A stretch of DNA of 64,000 nucleotides from assembly GCA_032821775.1 (NCBI GenBank), contig JAVLRN010000002.1, forward strand, positions 3,658,001 through 3,722,000, written 5' to 3'. Origin of the DNA: Sanguinoderma infundibulare (Eukaryota > Basidiomycota > Agaricomycetes > Polyporales > Polyporaceae). Below, one piece after another: positions 58,749 through 64,000 of the stretch (within the stretch, counting starts at the first letter, position 1; each line of letters begins with the position of its first letter). The notes beneath the pieces were generated by a model. It did not search any database and had not been told where the DNA came from. It worked only from the letters and a program-made list of their open reading frames with translations. A program made the translations under genes and the position numbers.

Positions 58749-60271
58749 GTCCTAGGGAATGTTGCATATGATAGACGACAGCCTCGACTGGAATATAGCC
58801 TGTGCCCCACGAGGCCGTAGAGCAAGGGAAGATTTTGTTTTACAGGATGGAGTAGCCAGAACCGGAGTCGACTGTGGAGAACTCGCACATCCAGAGACCC
58901 GGGATCGACGCCGTATCCAGATGTGCGGGCAGATTGATGTATTGGATGTTGTGGGACCAGCCGGAACCCTGTGTAGGTTGTGGACCGTTGTGGATGGTGA
59001 GAGAGGCAGCAGACGCGATATCTGGCGCAGGCGGTTGTGTCTGTCGACGGCGCCACTGCCTTCAGCGTCGCTTGAGCACTTCCACCACCTCCTCATCCAG
59101 TCGTTTCTCCCCATGGCCTGCGTACGTTGAGCGAGTTAATCTATTTGCTTTGCCTCTCAACATCTCCTACCGACCGCCCGCTGCATGACCCCCTGCACGC
59201 CTTGAACGCGACTCGTATGTACGTTTCCTTTCGATTTGCTATTGCGCGCATGCATTAATCTCCCTTGGGGACGCGTACACAGGCCGGTGCAATCTGCCCT
59301 TGCGGCGGTGTCGATGTTGCTATGGATTATACACACCACCATCCCGCGCTGATATCGATATCTTTCGACGCTTGGGCCCGGTGGGCGTGACGCTTGCAGC
59401 TTGATGGACGCTCTCGAGCTCCCGAGGCTTTCGCCTGCATGTCCATGGTGAGCAAGCAACTACTACTTACTTATTTGTCGATTCGTGGGGCCATGACGGC
59501 TCGTCAACGCGTCAACGGCACATGTGGTGTCCCACGATATTCATTGAGCCATTGCCGTTGTTCATGTGGCTGCCTGCCCGTGCTTTTGCACAGCATCCAA
59601 CATCACGTATCCCTCTCTCAGGCTCCGTATTGTTTTTCTTCGCGCATGTTGGGTAAACAACCATGCATTGTTTCCCTACACCAGGCTGCCATAGTGACTT
59701 CCACGTCGGACGCGCCTCGTTCCTATGCTTGATCCTCTGATCCTCCTTCCCCTCGCAATTGGCTGGTGGATGTCCGTCCAGCTGCAACAATGACGGCGGT
59801 GCATGCTTGCCGCCGGATCTCGTCCTTGTTGAAATTCAATGATGTCTCCCAAACCGCATCACTAGAGGTACTGGTCAGTGATTCGCCTGGTCCACTTGGA
59901 ATAACGATTGGCTATGCGCATGTAGCGAGCACGGCCCGCCCTCGAATGTGATTGTTTCAACGTTTGCGACCAATCTGACAGCATCTGCCGCCGCCGAGGG
60001 TGGCTGCATCTTGCTTATTGGTTGTCGGAAACGTCATCTGTGTGGCATGTTCATTGTGCGTTTGGCGCCGTGCTCGTAAAGCGGCGGGTTATTGTACCCC
60101 GTGCGTTGACCTGCCGTGGATTGGGATAAATACCTCAGAGCCTCAGTGTGGATCGTCATTCCTCACTCTCTTTCCTCTTGTAACGTACCGAGGCCGGATC
60201 CTCTTCACGCCCCCATAGACGTTCTTGGCACACCTACTCTCTCCTTCAAGCTCTTCTCTCAGCTCATCATC
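58749..60271. other. Divergent intergenic region CAB2/secreted protein
   Basis: 1.5 kb, lower in GC than the genes. No gene recognised. It ends with a TATA-like box and a CT-rich leader for the secreted protein. Confidence 0.5.
60126..60132 (+). promoter_or_regulatory. TATA-like box of the Egh16-like gene
   Basis: ataaata about 145 bp before the ATG at 60272, followed by a pyrimidine-rich leader (60160-60265). Confidence 0.45.
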
Positions 60272-61051
60272 ATGCACTTCTCCAAGTCCCTCCTTGCTGC
60301 AGTCGCCGTCCTCCTCTCCGCCTCTCTCCAAGTCAGCGCACACGCTCTGATCTCACCTGTCCTCGGACTCAAGGGCGAGCCTACGCGCAACGACGTCCAG
60401 AGGCCGTCGGACGCCAAGCCCTGTGGGAACACCAACATCTCGCAGACGTTCGACAGCTCGAGCGCCATCACGATGAACGCGGACAACACGTTCAACGCTA
60501 CGATCACCAACTTCAACGCGTGCGTAGCCTCTTCTCGCATCTCACTCACCACTGCACATGTTGGTCTGACATGGCCGTGTGCGTATTTCCAGTGGTATTG
60601 ATGGCTCGCGTGAGATCGTCTCTGCCCTCGTCGACGTGACCGGCACCGGCAAGAACTTCACCAATGCCACCGTCAAGAAGAACGGCACAAAGGTCCGCAT
60701 TCAATCATCCCTTTTTGCATTCGTGCGCTTGTCGCTGACAGAGACCCTTTTCCTTTTCGTAATAGAACCCAACAAACGTGGGGTCGGAGCAGCTCACGAT
60801 TCAGCTCCCACAGGCGTGCCAGGGTGGCAAGAGCAAGAACAAGTGCCTCGTGTCGCTCAAGACCGCGGCCGGTTTCGGCAACTGCATCATCGTCGAGAAC
60901 CCACCTAGCCAGCGCGCGGCTGCTTGTGCTGTACGTACTGCCTCCCTACTCATATGTTTTTACGATCGTGGGGGCTGATCTTACCCTAACGATGCAGCCT
61001 TCCCGTGTGGCTGCTCGCGCACGTCCTGCCCGCCTCGCGCGTCACAACTAA
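60272..61051 (+). CDS. Egh16-like secreted protein
   Basis: Exons 60272-60519, 60593-60692, 60766-60930 and 60998-61051 give 188 residues. A signal peptide (MHFSKSLLAAVAVLLSASLQ, cleavage near VSA/HAL) leaves a mature N terminus beginning HALISPVLGLKGEP, like the Egh16/Gas1-type proteins first seen in appressoria of pathogens and common in wood-decay fungi. Other marks: NDVQRPSDAKPCGNTNISQT, FNAGIDGSREIVSALVDVTG, SEQLTIQLPQACQGGKSKNK, AGFGNCIIV. Several N-glycosylation sites (NIS, NAT) and four or more cysteines. The tail RVAARARPARLARHN is unusually basic. Biochemical role unknown. Confidence 0.85.
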
Positions 61052-61662
61052 ACGACCTGCCACGACTTGATGAAGATTGCATACCCTATAGCCTTAATGA
61101 TGGACGCGTGCTTTGAGGAGTCTGTTTTATACCTGATGTGCGGGCCGGGCTCGTTGTGCCAAAAGGACTTCTGGGCGTGTAGGAGTATGCTACCGTATGT
61201 ACATTATCTGCTAGAAGTGCTGTATCGAATAGAGGCTTGTTGCTTCCTGGCGCCATCCCGTGCGCGAAGCGTGTAAGGTGGAGTTTTGAGCTGGTGGGAA
61301 GTGAGTGGATATCGTACTTTGAACCTGCATAATTGTCCTGCTGAATGCAAAAGCAGGCACGATCTGATCAATGCAAATAACTGCACCCGATTGCCGCCAG
61401 CCTGCTTGCTAATGCATGGTTTGCATATAAAGCAATCAGGAGGCATCGTCAGAGTCCAGTATCTTCCTTTAAATTGTCATCGTTCATACACACTCGGCAG
61501 CCTTACGACGTCCACCGAGTTTACTTTCCGCGTAGAGGGATTTGAAGTCGCTCGACAGTAAGTTTTCAAGCTTCAAGCTTCAAGGGTCACATATCCCGTC
61601 TCTGCCAGACACATTCATATTGAATATTCCGCTCATTTTGCTACTAGATTCGTAACAAAATC
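61052..61662. other. Spacer before the epoxide-hydrolase-like gene
   Basis: 610 bp; AT-richer than genes. Holds short cttcaag repeats (about 61564-61585) near the likely promoter. No gene recognised. Confidence 0.5.
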
Positions 61663-62898
61663 ATGGGAGAACAACACGCAGGGGCGTTCCTGGGCCTCCC
61701 TAAAGGCGTTATATCTCGCACCTTGCCCGTCCGCGACCTCGAAATGCACATCCTAGAAGCCGGCAACCGCGACGCGCCGCTCATCCTCCTCCTCCACGGG
61801 TTCCCAGAACTTGCCTATTCATGGCGCGCTGTGATCCTCCCTCTCGCGGACCTCGGCTACCACGTCGTCGCCCCTGACGAGCGCGGCTACGGCCGCACCA
61901 CGCCCCGCGACCCCACCGCGCAGCGCCCTGTCAAGTACGAAGACGACCTGCGCCCATACCGACAGCTGAACCTCGTCCATGACATTGTCGCTCTCATTTT
62001 CGTGCTCGGCCACACGTCCGTCGCCGCGCTCGTCGGGCATGACTTTGGGTCCACCCTCGCGAGCAACTGCGCGCTCGTCCGCCCCGACCTCTTCCGCGCC
62101 GTCGTCTTCATGAGCGCGCCGCCCAGTGGACCTGCCCCGCTCCCGTTCGCGAACGATCCTGCGCTCCGCAACGCCACGGACAAGATTATTGATGAGAATT
62201 TGCCCCAGACCCCATCGGCACTCATGGAGCACGCGCGCGCCGTGCTTGCGCAGCTCGACCCCCCGCGCAAGCACTACATGCTGTACTTCTGCGGGCCCAC
62301 CGCGAACGCCGACCTGCACCACGCCGACTCGGACGCTGGGGCGCCGGATGCCTTGCGCGCGTTCCTACGAGGCTACTTCCACGTCAAGAGCGCGGACTGG
62401 GCGGCGAACGACCCGCGCCCCATCCCCTGGACGCCCGACGCATTCGCGGGGCTGCCGCACTACTACATCATGCCCGCCGAGGCGAGCATGGCCGACGTAG
62501 CGCGCGCGCACGCACCGTCTGCGGAGGAGGTCGCGACGAAGTCGGGGAAGTGGCTGCCGGACGCCGAGCTGGACGTGTACGTGAGCGAATACGGGCGGAC
62601 GGGCTTCCAGGGCGGGCTGAACTGGTATCGCGGGGTGATCGCGAGCAAAGAGCTCGCCGGAGAGTTGAGTTTGTTCTCGCACAAGAAGGTCGAAGTGCCG
62701 GCGATGTTCCTGTCCGGAAGGAAGGACTGGGGCGTCTACCAGGTGCCGGGCGCACTCGAGCGGCTGCGGAAGGAGCTGTGCACGAGGATGGACGACGAGG
62801 ACGTCGTCCTCGTTGAGGGCGCGGGACACTGGGTGCAGCAGGAGCAGCCTGGCGAAGTCGTGAAGCAGATCAAGCGCTTTCTGGAGAAATACGCCTGA
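61663..62898 (+). CDS. Alpha/beta hydrolase, epoxide hydrolase-like
   Basis: Single exon of 411 residues, rare in this window. The alpha/beta-hydrolase marks of epoxide hydrolases are present. The oxyanion motif is HGFPE (45-49). The nucleophile is Asp127 in VGHDFGS, an aspartate and not serine, as in epoxide hydrolases and dehalogenases. Histidine 389 in EGAGHWVQQEQP would complete the triad. PDERGYGRT (71-79) follows the family pattern, and the cap carries tyrosines (HYYIMPAE, WYRG) of the type that binds the epoxide oxygen. No signal peptide, so cytosolic. Likely hydrates epoxides; natural substrate unknown. GC content is high and matches neighbours. Confidence 0.9.
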   Translation: MGEQHAGAFLGLPKGVISRTLPVRDLEMHILEAGNRDAPLILLLHGFPELAYSWRAVILPLADLGYHVVAPDERGYGRTTPRDPTAQRPVKYEDDLRPYRQLNLVHDIVALIFVLGHTSVAALVGHDFGSTLASNCALVRPDLFRAVVFMSAPPSGPAPLPFANDPALRNATDKIIDENLPQTPSALMEHARAVLAQLDPPRKHYMLYFCGPTANADLHHADSDAGAPDALRAFLRGYFHVKSADWAANDPRPIPWTPDAFAGLPHYYIMPAEASMADVARAHAPSAEEVATKSGKWLPDAELDVYVSEYGRTGFQGGLNWYRGVIASKELAGELSLFSHKKVEVPAMFLSGRKDWGVYQVPGALERLRKELCTRMDDEDVVLVEGAGHWVQQEQPGEVVKQIKRFLEKYA

Positions 62899-63299
62899 AG
62901 ATCATTGTGAAGTTAAATATGTCCTGCAATAGCATTTTTATGGGACTATCGTAGGAACAGACGGTATTACTACATGGTCTCTGCCGACATTCTATATTCC
63001 TTGGCTTGCTCCCAGGCGGGGGAACTGCATCGCCCCCCACGAGTCGCGTGCAGTGAGGCGGCCTGGTGGCGAAGCGTGTAATCATCTTCCTCTCTCGCTC
63101 GCAACAGTGACCAGGTCCTCATCGTCCGTGGGTGGGGTCGCACAGCCGACAGCCGACATGCTGCTGCAAGCTGCGTGGACAGTGTGATACTTGCAGGGAC
63201 GTGCGCCGGCGAGAAGTGAGCTGAGCCCGAGAGGTCGAGGTTGGGAAAGATAGGCTTTGCGAGACGTCGCAAATGTCGATAGCATCGATGGGTTTCCCT
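62899..63299. other. Convergent spacer
   Basis: 400 bp between the hydrolase gene and the minus-strand fragment; nothing recognised. Confidence 0.45.
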
Positions 63300-63833
63300 T
63301 CAAGTGTGCCCGTTAGGAACGTCCCGGCCCTCTCGTATGCCCGTCTCTATCCGGACGACGTCGAGGTTGGGCGCACGGATGTGCCGGAGGAGCAGCGCTT
63401 TGAAAGAGAACCAGGACCCGTGTATATAGAGATTTCGCAAGCGCGGCAGCGTTGCGACACTCTGCCCTTCAGCCTTCTCCGGCGTGGGCTTGTTGGGAAG
63501 CTCTGAACAGCGTCCTGAGGGAAAAGGTAGGATCGTAAGCTGCTTCGAGGAGGGGTGCGGCGCCAAGAGGATGTCTAAGATGTCGCCCGCTCGGACGGCG
63601 TGCTTCTCGCGGTGGACAGCCTTCAGCTCTCCTACGATTGACATATCCCAGGAACCCCCTCTTTGACGAGGATACATCGGCGCTGCTCGCAAACGCGATC
63701 GCGCGGCAGGGGAGGGGGTGCGTCGTACTGACAGGTTCCGGGGCAGCCGTTGGAAGAGCGGCTTGATGGGCGGAAGGGTGTGGAAATGGAATCGGCCGGT
63801 GAGTTGCACCGAGCGGATGAGTGGGTCATACAT
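63300..63833 (-). CDS. C-terminal part of an LRR/F-box-type protein (low certainty)
   Basis: Two minus-strand exons, from about 63833 to 63733 and 63660-63300, join CT/A in phase. They read IRSVQLTGRFHFHTLPPIKP with LFQRLPRN, then DILDILLAPHPSSKQLTILP, TLPRLRNLYIHGSWF and APNLDVVRIET. The repeated L-x-x-L-x-I pattern resembles the leucine-rich part of basidiomycete F-box proteins. The F-box itself is not visible and would lie beyond the right edge or be lost; upstream of 63833 the frame meets a TAA. Could be a partial gene or a fragment. Confidence 0.35.
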   Translation of the reverse strand: MYDPLIRSVQLTGRFHFHTLPPIKPLFQRLPRNLSVRRTPSPAARSRLRAAPMYPRQRGGSWDMSIVGELKAVHREKHAVRAGDILDILLAPHPSSKQLTILPFPSGRCSELPNKPTPEKAEGQSVATLPRLRNLYIHGSWFSFKALLLRHIRAPNLDVVRIETGIREGRDVPNGHT

Positions 63834-64000
63834 GGGTGAAAAGCAGGGGGATGGCGCGTTCTTTTATGTCGACATTCGTGTGAGGAAAGATGTCGATGGT
63901 ACGATGCTTTAGTCTGCGAGAGACAGCATTGAAGCGACTTCACCATGTTGTTTGTGATGTGAATCCGTCGGCATAATCGTGGAATGGAGGTGCCGGCATT

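Overview
The window reads as Agaricomycete (Basidiomycota, probably polypore-like) nuclear DNA. Coding exons are GC-rich with C/G-ending codons. Introns are mostly 40-80 nt GT-AG and very frequent (14 exons in one P450). Several families typical of mushroom-forming fungi are present: DUF6533-like, DUF6535-like, F-box/LRR-like and Egh16-like secreted proteins. There are no operons; genes sit on both strands. All gene models below were spliced by hand from frame continuity and splice sites. Product names rest on motifs and remembered family patterns, not on a database search.

Layout. 0-7 kb: the 5' part of a protein-L-isoaspartate methyltransferase, divergent from a conserved protein of unknown function, then a stand-alone AMP-forming ligase. 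9-12 kb: YRA1/ALY (mRNA export) divergent from RPC31 (RNA polymerase III). 12.5-19.5 kb: an F-box-like protein, a secreted protein and a cytochrome P450. 19.5-24.7 kb: a 5.2-kb stretch with no recognisable gene. 24.7-41 kb is mainly housekeeping: CUE3/ASCC2, a damaged DUF6533-like membrane protein gene, a Par14 parvulin, the SANT-domain co-repressor SNT1, GPI17/PIG-S, a 70-residue single-pass membrane microprotein in three exons, and the E2 enzyme UBC4. 41-50 kb: a DUF6535-like protein, a decayed reductase fragment, GlcNAc-6-phosphate deacetylase and NMN adenylyltransferase (NMA1) with a 1.1-kb intron. 51-57 kb: two tandem NAD(P)-dependent reductases, a dead 5'-truncated non-LTR retrotransposon and a frameshifted kinase-like pseudogene. 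57-64 kb: phosphopantothenate-cysteine ligase (CAB2), an Egh16-like secreted protein, an epoxide-hydrolase-like protein and a fragment of an LRR/F-box-like gene.

How the genes fit together. Most of the window is core metabolism and gene expression: NAD and CoA synthesis, amino-sugar catabolism, RNA export, Pol III, ribosome quality control, GPI anchoring and ubiquitin transfer. Lineage-specific genes are scattered between these. The ligase, P450, two reductases and epoxide hydrolase could in principle act on small molecules, but they are spread over about 57 kb among housekeeping genes and do not form a convincing biosynthetic cluster. I did not find a clear new multi-gene system. The most useful leads are the microprotein at 38.8-39.2 kb, the dispersed and decaying reductase family with a GT-to-GC splice-site change, the unusually long introns in YRA1 and NMA1, and the Ser/Pro-rich insertion in the deacetylase.
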